Source of the DNA: DATBDE01 sp036270095
GTDB lineage: Bacteria > Actinomycetota > Thermoleophilia > Solirubrobacterales > Solirubrobacteraceae
Length of the DNA: 37,583 bases
Reading direction: 5' to 3'
NCBI GenBank assembly: GCA_036270095.1
Contig: DATBDE010000129.1
Span: 1 to 37,583, forward strand
Numbering within the stretch: position 1 is the first letter of the stretch; each line of letters starts with the position of its first letter. A model generated the notes under the pieces. That model saw nothing but the letters and a program-made list of their open reading frames with translations, did no database searches and was not told where the DNA came from. Position numbers and translations under genes: made by a program. This document shows, one piece after another, positions 30,405-37,583 of the stretch.

Positions 30405-31801
30405 GACGACCGCACCAACAGGTCGCGGCGCAGCCGCTCGGGCCGGGCGATCACGGCCACGACCACGGCCAGGCCCAGGGCCAGGAACACCATCGACCCG
30501 GTGAGCGAGCTCGACACCGCGTGGGTCAGGCCGCGCACCCCGGCGTTCCCGCCGTTGGCGGTGAACACCGACACCAACACGCTGATCCCCAGCGCGCCGC
30601 CGAGCTGATGGGCGGTGTTGACCAGGCCGGATGCGGCGCCGGCGTCCTCGGGCGCCACGCCGGCGATCCCGGCCGAGGTCAGCGGCGTGAGCGCTGTCCC
30701 CATGCCCAGGCCCAGCAGCAGCAGCGGCAGGGCGATGTCGGGGAAGTAGGGCGTGCCCGCACCGATCCGGCTCAGCCACGTCATCCCCGCCAGAGCGACC
30801 AGGAGCCCGATCATGAGCAGGCGCGTGTTCCCGATCCGGGGCGCGATCCGCGGCACCACCTGGACCATGCCGAAGACCAGCACGGTCATGGGCAGGAAGG
30901 CGGCCCCGGCCTGGAGCGGGCTCAACCCGCGCGCGCCCTGGAAGTACTGCGTGAGGAAGAAGAACATCGCGTACATCCCGCTCACGACGAGGATGCGAGC
31001 GGCGTAGGCGCCGGACCGCTCGCGGCTCTGGAACAGCCGCAGCGGGGTGATCGGCTGGGACGCGCGCCGCTCGGTGACGACGAACGACGCCAGCAGGCCA
31101 AGCCCGGCCACGAAGGACAGGATGGTCAGGCGGTCGCCGAACCCGGCCGAGGCCGCGCGGACGAAGCCGTAGACGATGGCGGTCATCCCCAGCGTCGAGA
31201 AGACCGCGCCCGGGAGGTCGAACCGGCCCGGCTCACGCGCGGTCTCCGGCAGGTAGCGGGGAGCGAGCGCGATCAGGGCGATGCCGATGGGCACGTTGAT
31301 GAACAGTCCGGCGCGCCACGAGATCCACTGGGTCAGCACGCCGCCCAGGACCAGCCCCAGGCTGCCGCCCGCGCCGGCCACGGCGCTGTACCAGGCGATG
31401 GCGCGGGTGCGCTCGGCACCCTCGCGGAAGGTCACGGTCAGAAGCGCGAGCGTCGACGGCGCCGCGATCGCGGCCCCGACGCCCTGGATCGCCCGCGCGG
31501 CCAGCAGCCAGCCCCCCGACTGGGCAAGCCCGGCCGCCAGCGAGGCGGCGGTGAACAGGGCTATCCCGGCCACGAACACGCGTCGGCGGCCGAGGATGTC
31601 GCCGGCGCGTGCGCCGAGCAGGAGCAGGCCGCCGAAGGTCAGCGCGTAGGCGTTCTGGACCCAGGACAGGCCGGTGCTGGAGAAGTGCAGGCCCTGGTGG
31701 ATGTCGGGCAGCGCGGTGATGATCACCGAGATGTCGACGATGACCATCAGGTAACAGGCGAGGACGATCCCGAGGACCATCGTGCGATTCGTTGCGTTCA
31801 T
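30401..31801 (-). CDS. MFS multidrug exporter, DHA2 (EmrB/QacA-like)
   Basis: A 466-residue membrane protein. It shows MFS motif D1 (VIVDISVIITALPDIHQGL), motif A (GARAGDILGRRRVFVAG), an ARAIQGVGAAIAAPSTLALL helix and motif C (AGAGGSLGLVLGGVL), followed by SWRAGLFINVPIGIALI. The number of hydrophobic stretches suits 12-14 helices. ATG 31801 is used because the N-terminus MNATNRTMVLG leads straight into TM1; the frame upstream is not protein-like. It is divergent from a TetR gene with three repeated operators between them, implying drug- or metabolite-inducible export. The substrate is not predictable. Confidence 0.92.
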   Translation of the reverse strand: MNATNRTMVLGIVLACYLMVIVDISVIITALPDIHQGLHFSSTGLSWVQNAYALTFGGLLLLGARAGDILGRRRVFVAGIALFTAASLAAGLAQSGGWLLAARAIQGVGAAIAAPSTLALLTVTFREGAERTRAIAWYSAVAGAGGSLGLVLGGVLTQWISWRAGLFINVPIGIALIALAPRYLPETAREPGRFDLPGAVFSTLGMTAIVYGFVRAASAGFGDRLTILSFVAGLGLLASFVVTERRASQPITPLRLFQSRERSGAYAARILVVSGMYAMFFFLTQYFQGARGLSPLQAGAAFLPMTVLVFGMVQVVPRIAPRIGNTRLLMIGLLVALAGMTWLSRIGAGTPYFPDIALPLLLLGLGMGTALTPLTSAGIAGVAPEDAGAASGLVNTAHQLGGALGISVLVSVFTANGGNAGVRGLTHAVSSSLTGSMVFLALGLAVVVAVIARPERLRRDLLVRSS

Positions 31802-31841
31802 GAAGGTGGGGCTTCCCTGGTCGGAGGTCGAGCGGTAAACT

Positions 31842-31854
31842 GGAGGCACCCTCC
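31842..31854. promoter_or_regulatory. TetR operator copy 1 (GGAGG-N3-CCTCC)
   Basis: GGAGGCACCCTCC, a palindrome with 5-base arms, 41 bases upstream of the MFS start. It is one of three copies in this divergent region. Confidence 0.75.
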
Positions 31855-31866
31855 GCAGACCTAAAT

Positions 31867-31879
31867 GGAGGATTCCTCC
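31867..31879. promoter_or_regulatory. TetR operator copy 2 (GGAGG-N3-CCTCC)
   Basis: GGAGGATTCCTCC, 25 bases from copy 1 start to start. A TAAAT run lies just before it, suggesting overlap with promoter elements. Confidence 0.78.
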
Positions 31880-31901
31880 GCTTTCATCGGGAGCATGATA
31901 C

Positions 31902-31914
31902 GGAGGATCCCTCC
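31902..31914. promoter_or_regulatory. TetR operator copy 3 (GGAGG-N3-CCTCC)
   Basis: GGAGGATCCCTCC ends eight bases before the TetR ATG. Like copies 1 and 2 it is followed by CCG-type sequence (CCTCCGCTTTT here, CCTCCGCTTTC in copy 2). Confidence 0.78.
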
Positions 31915-31922
31915 GCTTTTCA

Positions 31923-32513
31923 ATGGCAACCGTCGAATCCGAGATCACACCCCTGCTGCAGCGCCCCAAGCGGGCCGACGCGCGGCGCAACTACGACAAG
32001 CTCGTGGCCGCCGCCCGCGACGCCTTCGCCGAGCACGGCACGTCGGCCTCGCTGGAGGAGGTGGCGCGCCGCGCCGGCGTCGGAATCGGCACCCTGTACC
32101 GCCGTTTCCCCAGCCGCCAGGACCTGCTCGAGGCCGTCTACGTCGAGGAGCTTGCCGACGTGTGCCAGTCAGCCGACGAGCTCACCGACCTGCCGCCGTG
32201 GGAGGCGCTGTCGGCGTGGCTGCACCGCCTCGTCGAGTACGTCGGGCGCAAGCACGCGCTGGCCGAGGAGCTGTGGAACTACCTCGACCGCGACGCCGTG
32301 TTCTTCAGCGGCTGCCGCACCGCCCTGTTCGTGGCCGGGGAGCCGCTGCTCGCGCGCGCCCAGGCCGCCCACGAGGTGCGCGAGGACGTCGATTACAACG
32401 ACGTCATCCAGATGGTCGGCGGGATCGGGAAGAACCCGGCCACCCCGCCCGAGCAGGTCGCGCGCATCCTCGACATCGCGCTCGACGGCCTGCGTTACCG
32501 CCCGGCGCGGTAG
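31923..32513 (+). CDS. TetR family regulator of the divergent MFS exporter
   Basis: A 196-residue protein with the TetR DNA-binding domain (about 18-65: NYDKLVAAARDAFAEHGTSA, SLEEVARRAGVGIGTLYRRF, PSRQDLLEAVYV) and a C-terminal ligand domain of the type found in many actinobacterial regulators (WEALSAWLHRLVEYV, DVDYNDVIQMVGGI). It most likely binds the three GGAGG-N3-CCTCC sites to repress itself and the exporter. Its stop overlaps the convergent pgi end by 19 bases. Confidence 0.92.
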   Translation: MATVESEITPLLQRPKRADARRNYDKLVAAARDAFAEHGTSASLEEVARRAGVGIGTLYRRFPSRQDLLEAVYVEELADVCQSADELTDLPPWEALSAWLHRLVEYVGRKHALAEELWNYLDRDAVFFSGCRTALFVAGEPLLARAQAAHEVREDVDYNDVIQMVGGIGKNPATPPEQVARILDIALDGLRYRPAR

Positions 32514-34099
32514 CGCCGGATCAGCGCGTTGGTGGAGCTGTCGTGCTGCAGCTCCGGCTCGCCGTCGGCCTGCAGCTCGGGGATGATCGCCTTGGCCAGC
32601 ACCTTGCCCAGCTCGACGCCCCACTGGTCGAAGCTGTCGATGCCCCAGATCGTGCCCTGGGTGAACACGCTGTGCTCGTACAGGGCCACGAGCTTGCCCA
32701 GGTTCGCGGGCGTGAGCACGTCGACCAGGAACGTGCTCGTGGGCCGGTTGCCGTCGAACTGGCGGTAGGGCTCGTCGGGCGGCGCGTCCTTGCCGAAGGC
32801 CAGCGCCTCGCACTGGGCGAAGACGTTGGCCGTGAGCAGGTCGTGGTGGTCGCCGAGCGGGTTCAGGGTCTTGGTGAACCCGATGAAGTCGCACGGGATC
32901 ACCACCGTGCCCTGGTGGATGAGCTGGTAGAAGGAGTGCTGGCCGTTCGTCCCCGGCTCGCCCCAGTAGATGGCGCCGGTGTCGTGGTCCACGCGCGCGC
33001 CGTCCAGCGTCACGTGCTTGCCGTTGGACTCCATCGTGAGCTGCTGGAGGTAGGCGGGGAAGCGCTTGAGGTACTGGTCGTAGGGCAGCACGGCGACGGT
33101 CTGGGCGCCAAAGAAGTCCCGGTACCAGACCGACAGCAGCCCCATGAGTACGGGCAGGTTGCGCTCAAACGGCGTGGTGCGGAAGTGCTCGTCGACGGCG
33201 TGGAAGCCGGCCAGGAGCTCGGCGAATCCCTCGCGCCCGATCGCCACCATGGTCGAGAGCCCGATGGCCGAGTCCATCGAGTAGCGACCGCCGACCCACT
33301 CCCAGAAGCCGAACATGTTGGCCGGGTCGATGCCGAACTCCTTTACCCCGTCCTCGTTGGTGGAGACGGCCACGAAGTGCTTGGCCACCGCCGCCTCGTC
33401 GCCCCCGAGCCCGCGTAGCGACCACGCGCGCGCGCTGTGGGCGTTGGTCATGGTCTCCAGCGTGGTGAAGGTCTTGGACGAGACGATGAACAGCGTCTCG
33501 GCCGGGTCGAGGTCGCGCGTGGCCTCGGCGAAGTCGGTGCCGTCGACGTTGGACACGAAGCGGAAGACCATCGAGCGCTCGCTGTAGTGGCGCAGCGCCT
33601 CGTAGGCCATGACCGGCCCGAGGTCAGAGCCGCCGATGCCGATGTTGACGACGTTGCGGATGCGCTTGCCGGTGTGCCCGACCCAGTCCCCGGAGCGGAC
33701 GCGGTCGCTGAAGTCGCCCATGCGGTCCAGCACCGCGTGGACCTCTTTGACGACGTCGGTGCCGTCGACCACGATCGACGCGTCGCGCGGGGCGCGCAGG
33801 GCGACGTGGAGCACGCTGCGGTTCTCGGTGACGTTGATGCGGTCGCCGCGAAACATCGCGTCGATGCGCTCGCGCAGCCCGCACGCCTCGGCCAGGGCGA
33901 CGAGCAGGCCCATGGTCTCCTCGGTCACGCGGTGCTTGGAGTAGTCGAGGTAGATCCCCTCGGCCTCCACGGTGAGCCGCTCCCCGCGCTCGGCGTCGGC
34001 GGCGAAGAGGTCGCGGAGGTGGTCGGAGCCGTGCTGGTCGTAGTGGCGCTGCAGGGCCTGCCACTCGGGGCGCTGGGTCAGGGCTGAGGTCTCGGGCAT
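32495..34099 (-). CDS. pgi: Glucose-6-phosphate isomerase
   Basis: A 534-residue enzyme interconverting glucose 6-phosphate and fructose 6-phosphate in glycolysis and gluconeogenesis. Family hallmarks are visible: NVVNIGIGGSDLGPVMAYEA (sugar-phosphate binding), FVSNVDGTDFAEA, FIVSSKTFTTLETMTNA, VGGRYSMDSAIGLSTM (near the catalytic Glu), TMESNGKHV, WGEPGTNGQHSFYQLIHQG (PGI signature with catalytic Glu and His) and DQWGVELGKVLA (catalytic Lys). Length is normal. It begins 10 bases after the stop of the cystathionine-lyase-like gene, so the two are probably co-transcribed. Confidence 0.97.
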   Translation of the reverse strand: MPETSALTQRPEWQALQRHYDQHGSDHLRDLFAADAERGERLTVEAEGIYLDYSKHRVTEETMGLLVALAEACGLRERIDAMFRGDRINVTENRSVLHVALRAPRDASIVVDGTDVVKEVHAVLDRMGDFSDRVRSGDWVGHTGKRIRNVVNIGIGGSDLGPVMAYEALRHYSERSMVFRFVSNVDGTDFAEATRDLDPAETLFIVSSKTFTTLETMTNAHSARAWSLRGLGGDEAAVAKHFVAVSTNEDGVKEFGIDPANMFGFWEWVGGRYSMDSAIGLSTMVAIGREGFAELLAGFHAVDEHFRTTPFERNLPVLMGLLSVWYRDFFGAQTVAVLPYDQYLKRFPAYLQQLTMESNGKHVTLDGARVDHDTGAIYWGEPGTNGQHSFYQLIHQGTVVIPCDFIGFTKTLNPLGDHHDLLTANVFAQCEALAFGKDAPPDEPYRQFDGNRPTSTFLVDVLTPANLGKLVALYEHSVFTQGTIWGIDSFDQWGVELGKVLAKAIIPELQADGEPELQHDSSTNALIRRYRAGR

Positions 34100-34109
34100 T
34101 GGCGGGACG

Positions 34110-35237
34110 CTAGCCGACCGCGTCCAGCGCCCGAGTGACGTCCTTGATGAGGTCGTCCGGGTCCTCGAGCCCGGCCGACAGCCGGACCAGCCCCTCGGCC
34201 ACCCCGTCCGATCCCCAGCGCTGGCGCCGCTCGGCCATCGTGTGCGTCCCGCCGAACGAGGTCGCCTCGGTCACCAGCCCGGCTGCGTCCAGGAAGCGCT
34301 GTGCGGTGTCGGCGTCGCGCAGGGTGAAGGACACCACCGGGCCGAACAGCCGCATCTGGCGCGCCGCAGTGGCGTGGCCAGGGTCGTCGGGCAGGCCCGG
34401 GTAGCGGAGGTCGAGCAGGTCGTCGCGGCTGCGCAGGGCCTCGGCCAGCGCGAGCGCGTTGGCGCACATGCGCTGCAGCCGCACGTCGAGCGTGGCGAGC
34501 GAGCGGTGGGCGAGCCACGCCTCGAACGTGCCCGGGATCGGGCCGGCCAGCGAGCGCCAGCGGGCCAGCCGCTCGTGCTGCTCGGGCGACCGCGTGGCCA
34601 CCGACCCGAGGAGCAGGTCGCTGTGGCCGGACATCGCCTTGGTCAGGCTCATCATGCTCACGTCGACCCCGAGATCGAGCGGCGACTGCCCGAGCGCCGT
34701 GGCGAGGGTGTTGTCGGTCACCACGAGCGCGCCCTCGGCGTGGCCGGCGTGCGCGACCGCCTGCAGGTCGACGACGTCGAGGCCGGGGTTGGAGGGGGAC
34801 TCCAGCCACAGCACCGTCGCGCCCGGCAGCGCGGCGCGGATGGCCTCGGCGTCGGTCGGCGCCGTGCGCACGTCGACGCCGCGGGGCTCGAGGTGCTCGG
34901 CCGCCAGCGCCCGCACCTGGTAGTAGCCGTCGGCGGGCAGGAGCACGGCGTCGCCCGGCCGCAGCGCGGTGAGCAGCACCGCCGCCGCGGCCGCCATGCC
35001 GGAGGCGAACAGCAGCACGTCGGCGTCCTCAAGCGCGCCCAGGGCCGCCTCGTAGGCGCTCCAGGTCGGCGTGTCGTAGCGGCCGTAGCCGTAGGGCGAG
35101 TCGGCGGGGTCGCCGCGAAGGTGGAACGGCGCCGCGAACACCGGCTGAGGCCCGATCGGCGCCCCCTGCTCGGGCGTCTCCCCCCCGGGGTGCAGCGCGC
35201 GCGTGGCCGGCTTCAGGTCGCGGTCGCGCGCGGGCAC
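34110..35237 (-). CDS. Cys/Met metabolism PLP-dependent enzyme (cystathionine gamma-synthase/lyase-like)
   Basis: A 375-residue fold-type I PLP enzyme. The PLP lysine is in SMMSLTKAMSGHSDLLLG, the phosphate-binding YxR is in YGYGRYDTPTWSAYE, then LLFASGMAAAAAVLLTAL, WLESPSNPGLDVVDL and VVTDNTLATALGQSPL (ring-binding Asp); a substrate-binding Arg-type segment VRLSAGLEDPDDLI is at the C-terminus. It could make or break cystathionine, or act on methionine. GTG 35237 is taken as the start because the preceding frame lies in the CDGSH gene; AAGGAGG is 13 bases away, a little far. It overlaps the CDGSH gene by 25 bases and is followed by pgi. Confidence 0.87.
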   Translation of the reverse strand: MPARDRDLKPATRALHPGGETPEQGAPIGPQPVFAAPFHLRGDPADSPYGYGRYDTPTWSAYEAALGALEDADVLLFASGMAAAAAVLLTALRPGDAVLLPADGYYQVRALAAEHLEPRGVDVRTAPTDAEAIRAALPGATVLWLESPSNPGLDVVDLQAVAHAGHAEGALVVTDNTLATALGQSPLDLGVDVSMMSLTKAMSGHSDLLLGSVATRSPEQHERLARWRSLAGPIPGTFEAWLAHRSLATLDVRLQRMCANALALAEALRSRDDLLDLRYPGLPDDPGHATAARQMRLFGPVVSFTLRDADTAQRFLDAAGLVTEATSFGGTHTMAERRQRWGSDGVAEGLVRLSAGLEDPDDLIKDVTRALDAVG

Positions 35238-35434
35238 GACGAGAAGTCGGCCTCCTTGTGGCTGGCGTCGCAGAAGGGCTTCGTGTGCGACTGGCCGCAA
35301 CGGCACAGGGCCAGAGGCCGGTCGTCCTCGTAGACGAACACGTTGCCCTCGGCGTCGATCAGGCGCACGGGGCCGGTGACCTTGTACGGCCCGTTGTCCC
35401 GCACCTTGATCTCCACCTGTGGTGTTGTGTCCAT
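35213..35434 (-). CDS. CDGSH iron-sulfur domain protein
   Basis: A 73-residue protein with the CDGSH-type 2Fe-2S motif CRCGQSHTKPFCDASH (C-x-C-x2-S-x3-P-x-C-D-x2-H), whose three Cys and one His hold the cluster. The N-terminal part, IKVRDNGPYKVTGPVRLIDA, is the usual beta strand of the family. ATG 35434 was chosen over TTG 35443; neither has a clear ribosome-binding site, so the transcript may be leaderless. It is probably a redox or Fe-S transfer protein, here in operon with the PLP enzyme and pgi. Confidence 0.88.
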   Translation of the reverse strand: MDTTPQVEIKVRDNGPYKVTGPVRLIDAEGNVFVYEDDRPLALCRCGQSHTKPFCDASHKEADFSSCPRATAT

Positions 35435-35463
35435 TGGAGGCAAATTAACAAGGAGGATGCGGC

Positions 35464-36105
35464 ATGAAGCTCCGGCGACCTTCGCCGAGCATGGTCGTGG
35501 CGCTGATCGCGCTCGTGCTGAGCACGAGCGGGTCGGCCGTCGCGGCCGTCAGTTACGCCAGCCGGGCAGGGTCGGTCGACGGCCACAGCGCCGTCGGCGC
35601 AAGCTCGTCCTTGCAGCACGCGGCGGGCAACCTCGTCGCGACCGCCAAGGGCGGATCGACGTCCGGCCAGATCCCGGCCAGGTTCGTGGCCGGCGTCCAG
35701 CAGGGGGCCTCGCAGCCGTTCGTCCAGTCGGTCCAGGTCTCCGACAATGCGAACCTCGCGCCCATCGCGCTCGTCGGCGTGCCCGGCGTCGGGACGCTGT
35801 CGGCCGGCTGCGACGACCAGGCCAAGAACCCGGGGCGGGAGAACCCGCTGACGGTGCTGGCGTTCACGAACCAGTCGGGCGGGTTCATCTCGTTCGAGCG
35901 CACGCTGGGCCAGACCCAGCCGGTCGTGACCGCGATCGACAACAACGCCGTGGCGACGGCGTCGATCCCCGGGTCGACGACGTTCTCCTACAACCTGCAG
36001 GTGGGCCTGACCAACCTGCAGGTCAACGGTGTCGTGCGCCAGGACGGCACGGGCACCGCGGACGGGCGGTGCGTCGTCTACGGGAGCGCGGTGCGCGTTC
36101 CCTAG
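35464..36105 (+). CDS. Secreted protein of a Solirubrobacterales-type family
   Basis: A 213-residue exported protein with a signal peptide (MKLRRPSPSMVVALIALVLS then STSGSAVAA). The mature part begins SYASRAGSVDGHSAVGASSS and AAGNLVATAKGG, an N-terminal pattern I associate with a recurring secreted family of Solirubrobacterales; function unknown. The rest is beta-rich with two Cys (SAGCDDQ and DGRCVVYG) that could form a disulfide. AAGGAGG (35450-35456) precedes ATG 35464 by seven bases. The 29-base gap from the divergent CDGSH gene must hold both promoters. Family recognition is from memory only. Confidence 0.82.
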   Translation: MKLRRPSPSMVVALIALVLSTSGSAVAAVSYASRAGSVDGHSAVGASSSLQHAAGNLVATAKGGSTSGQIPARFVAGVQQGASQPFVQSVQVSDNANLAPIALVGVPGVGTLSAGCDDQAKNPGRENPLTVLAFTNQSGGFISFERTLGQTQPVVTAIDNNAVATASIPGSTTFSYNLQVGLTNLQVNGVVRQDGTGTADGRCVVYGSAVRVP

Positions 36106-36115
36106 CTATAGCTAG
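36102..36115. terminator. Perfect palindrome CTAGCTATAGCTAG at convergent gene ends
   Basis: The 14-base palindrome spans the TAG stop of the secreted protein (36103-36105) and the TAG stop of the cNMP-binding gene on the other strand (36112-36114). It is short and AT-rich for a terminator; its role is uncertain. Confidence 0.45.
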
Positions 36116-36501
36116 GCGTTGCGACGCTGGCTGATGACGTCGCGGAGTTGCGCGACCGCATCGGGGAGGGTGCGCTCCATCCGCTTGACGTCGTAGCTCT
36201 TGAGCGTGATCAGGCGCATCGGCGACGCGGCCACCACGTCGGCGTTGCGCCGGTCGCGCTCGAGCACGCCCATCTCGCCGAAGAAGTCTCCGGGGCCGAG
36301 GTCGGCGATCTTCTGCCCGTCGTGGCGGACCTCGGCGTTGCCCTCCTCGATGATCATGAGGTCGTAGGAGTAGTCGCCCTCGCGTACGATCGTCTCGTCC
36401 GCGCCTACCGAATGCTCCTCGGCGAACGGCGCGATCTTGCGGAGGTCGTTTTCGGAGAACGAGGCGAACAGCGGGATGGTCTTGAGGCGGGCGACGTCCA
36501 T
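36112..36501 (-). CDS. Cyclic-nucleotide-binding-domain protein (single domain)
   Basis: A 129-residue protein that is almost entirely a cNMP-binding beta-barrel: LKTIPLFASFSENDLRKIAP, SVGADETIVREGDYSYDLMI, IADLGPGDFFGEMGVLERDR (phosphate-binding cassette; the usual R-x-A-x-(A/S/V) end is RRNADVVAASP). A C-terminal helix follows (VKRMERTLPDAVAQLRDVIS). There is no DNA-binding or kinase domain, so it would act as a sensor for a partner. It lies 11 bases after a shorter paralogue. Confidence 0.88.
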   Translation of the reverse strand: MDVARLKTIPLFASFSENDLRKIAPFAEEHSVGADETIVREGDYSYDLMIIEEGNAEVRHDGQKIADLGPGDFFGEMGVLERDRRNADVVAASPMRLITLKSYDVKRMERTLPDAVAQLRDVISQRRNA

Positions 36502-36512
36502 GGGGCGGGAGC

Positions 36513-36812
36513 CTACGTCAAGGCGAGCCGCCGCGCGGCATCGATGTCGAGGGCGACGAGGCGCACGGGCGACGTCGCCACGACGGTCGCGCCGGGGGTG
36601 AAGTAGTCGCCGGGGCCGAGCTCGCCGATGCGGCGCTCGCCGCACCAGATCTCGGCCGTCCCCTGGTCGAGGAGCAGCAGCTCCTCGCGGCCGTTGGCGA
36701 GCAGCGTCCCCGCGTCGGCCTTCCGCTCGATCGCGAGCGGGGCGACGCGCAGGAGCTCCTGCTCGCCCAGTGAGGCAAAGAGCGGGATGGTCCTCAGGCG
36801 ATCGGCGTCCAC
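36513..36812 (-). CDS. Short cyclic-nucleotide-binding-like paralogue
   Basis: A 99-residue paralogue of the following gene with the same opening LRTIPLFASLGEQELLRVAP and a shortened barrel (DAGTLLANGREELLLLDQGT, IGELGPGDYFTPGATVVATS). The GExxx...R-x-A phosphate-binding cassette is degenerate (GDYFTPGATVVAT), so ligand binding is doubtful. The start is GTG 36812; the upstream hairpin at 36815-36846 separates it from clpC. It may be a degenerated copy or a partner of the 129-residue protein. Confidence 0.8.
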   Translation of the reverse strand: MDADRLRTIPLFASLGEQELLRVAPLAIERKADAGTLLANGREELLLLDQGTAEIWCGERRIGELGPGDYFTPGATVVATSPVRLVALDIDAARRLALT

Positions 36813-36814
36813 AA

Positions 36815-36846
36815 CCGCGCAGGATGGCGAGGACCATCCTGCGCGG
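36815..36846 (-). terminator. Hairpin after clpC
   Basis: CCGCGCAGGATGG (36815-36827) pairs perfectly with CCATCCTGCGCGG (36834-36846) over a six-base loop, giving a 13-bp stem 23 bases past the clpC stop. It lacks a long T-run. It probably ends clpC transcription, or attenuates into the cNMP genes that begin just beyond. Confidence 0.7.
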
Positions 36847-36869
36847 CTGAGACGCTCATCACACTGCGC

Positions 36870-37583
36870 TCAGGACCCGTCGGCGGGCTCGCCGTCGTTG
36901 GGCGGCTCGAGGTCGGCCGCCGGCTCGTCCGGCGCCTGCTCCTCGGAGGCGCCGCCCTCGGCGCCCACCCCGACCGGCTGCGGCGCCGGCTTGGGCTCGA
37001 TGAACACGAGCCTGACCTCGTCGGAGGCGTCGGTCGGCTTGTCGTCGTCGCCCCGGGCGCGCTCGTCGTCGGGCGTGCGCTCGACCATGACCGTTGAGCC
37101 GCTCGGCAGCTGCGAGCGGAGCACGAAGTCGGCCAGCGGGTCCTCGATGTAGCGTTGGATCGCCCGGCGCAGCGGACGCGCGCCCATCGCGGGGTCCCAC
37201 CCCTTCTCGACGAGGAGGTCCTTGGTCTCCTCGGTGAGCTCGAGCTGGAGCTCGCGCTCGGCCATCGACTCGCGGATCCGGGTGAGCAGGAGCTCGACGA
37301 TCTCCTTGATCTCGTCCTTGGTCAGCTTGTGGAAGACGATGACGTCGTCGATCCGGTTGAGGAACTCAGGCCGGAAGACCTTCTTGAGCTCGCCCATGAT
37401 CCGGCTCTTCATCTCGTCGTAGCTGACGCCGGTCTCGTCGTCGGAGACCGTGAAGCCCAGCGGCGTGTTGCGCGCGATCTCGGTGGCCCCGATGTTCGAG
37501 GTCATGATCACGATCGCGTGCCGGAAGTCCACCGTGCGCCCCTGGGCGTCGGTGAGCCGGCCGTCCTCCAGGATCTGCAGGAG
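36870..37583 (-). CDS. clpC: ClpC ATPase, C-terminal part (5' end beyond window)
   Basis: The frame is open from the window edge to TGA at 36870 and encodes 237 residues. It matches the second AAA+ domain of ClpC/ClpB unfoldases: LLQILEDGRLTDAQGRTVDF, IVIMTSNIGATEIAR (sensor 1), KKVFRPEFLNRIDDVIVFHK (Arg finger region), then the small domain with KGWDPAMGARPLRRAIQRYI (sensor 2) and EDPLADFVL. The last 50 or so residues are acidic and Pro-rich (EPKPAPQPVGVGAEGG), a tail not seen in all ClpC proteins. It would feed proteins to ClpP. clpC is assigned over clpB by the context of radA/disA/carD and the ending. Confidence 0.9.
   Translation of the reverse strand, partial: LLQILEDGRLTDAQGRTVDFRHAIVIMTSNIGATEIARNTPLGFTVSDDETGVSYDEMKSRIMGELKKVFRPEFLNRIDDVIVFHKLTKDEIKEIVELLLTRIRESMAERELQLELTEETKDLLVEKGWDPAMGARPLRRAIQRYIEDPLADFVLRSQLPSGSTVMVERTPDDERARGDDDKPTDASDEVRLVFIEPKPAPQPVGVGAEGGASEEQAPDEPAADLEPPNDGEPADGS

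Noticed and set aside
34242..35333. A 363-codon plus-strand frame opposite the Cys/Met PLP enzyme
   Set aside because: Antisense to a gene with intact PLP motifs; composition is that of a shadow.

Overview
The window looks like chromosomal DNA from a very GC-rich actinobacterium, most likely of the Thermoleophilia/Solirubrobacterales type. The reasons are the actinobacterial gene set on the minus strand (clpC, radA, disA, carD, ispD, ispF), frequent GTG starts and ATGA/GTGA gene overlaps, and a small secreted protein (35464-36105) whose N-terminus resembles a family I associate with Solirubrobacterales. The taxon is inferred, not proven. I saw no tRNA, rRNA, CRISPR array or transposase gene.

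Layout. 1-1714: the tail of an unknown gene, a secreted CAP-domain protein and a TetR regulator. 1686-3177: a decayed aidB-like acyl-CoA dehydrogenase pseudogene carrying a 59-bp near-palindrome. 3174-6834: the leftward operon disA-carD-ispD-PHP phosphatase-ispF; carD probably uses a rare ATT start. 7004-11572: an accessory block with a DHA2-type MFS exporter and a TetR regulator divergent from an enoyl-CoA hydratase/acyl-CoA ligase pair. 11569-12927: radA. 12980-13324: a small VOC protein.

13230-24318 is the most interesting part. It combines five members of the Nit1C / MSMEG_0565-0572 nitrogen-starvation set (AIR-synthase-like protein, GNAT, radical SAM, Sll0783-like protein, MSMEG_0565-like glycosyltransferase) with the oxamate-carbamoyltransferase/carbamate-kinase set (DUF2877/AllH, DUF1116/AllG, FdrA/AllF, carbamate kinase). 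I find no nitrilase. An amidohydrolase and an unrecognised protein lie where the nitrilase might be expected, and an XRE-cupin regulator sits at the divergent centre. The rightward operon then runs on without a break to 30404, through OsmC, a helical (perhaps ferritin-like) protein, a methyltransferase, an aminotransferase-fold protein with His in place of the PLP lysine, a group-IV PLP decarboxylase, a CoA-disulfide-reductase-like flavoprotein and a 98-residue protein. My inference is a nitrogen-scavenging and small-molecule pathway that releases carbamoyl phosphate and recovers ATP.

30401-36846: an MFS/TetR pair with three copies of one operator, pgi in an operon with a Cys/Met-metabolism PLP enzyme and a CDGSH iron-sulfur protein, the secreted protein, and two tandem cyclic-nucleotide-binding-domain proteins. 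36870-37583: the 3' end of clpC, cut by the window edge.
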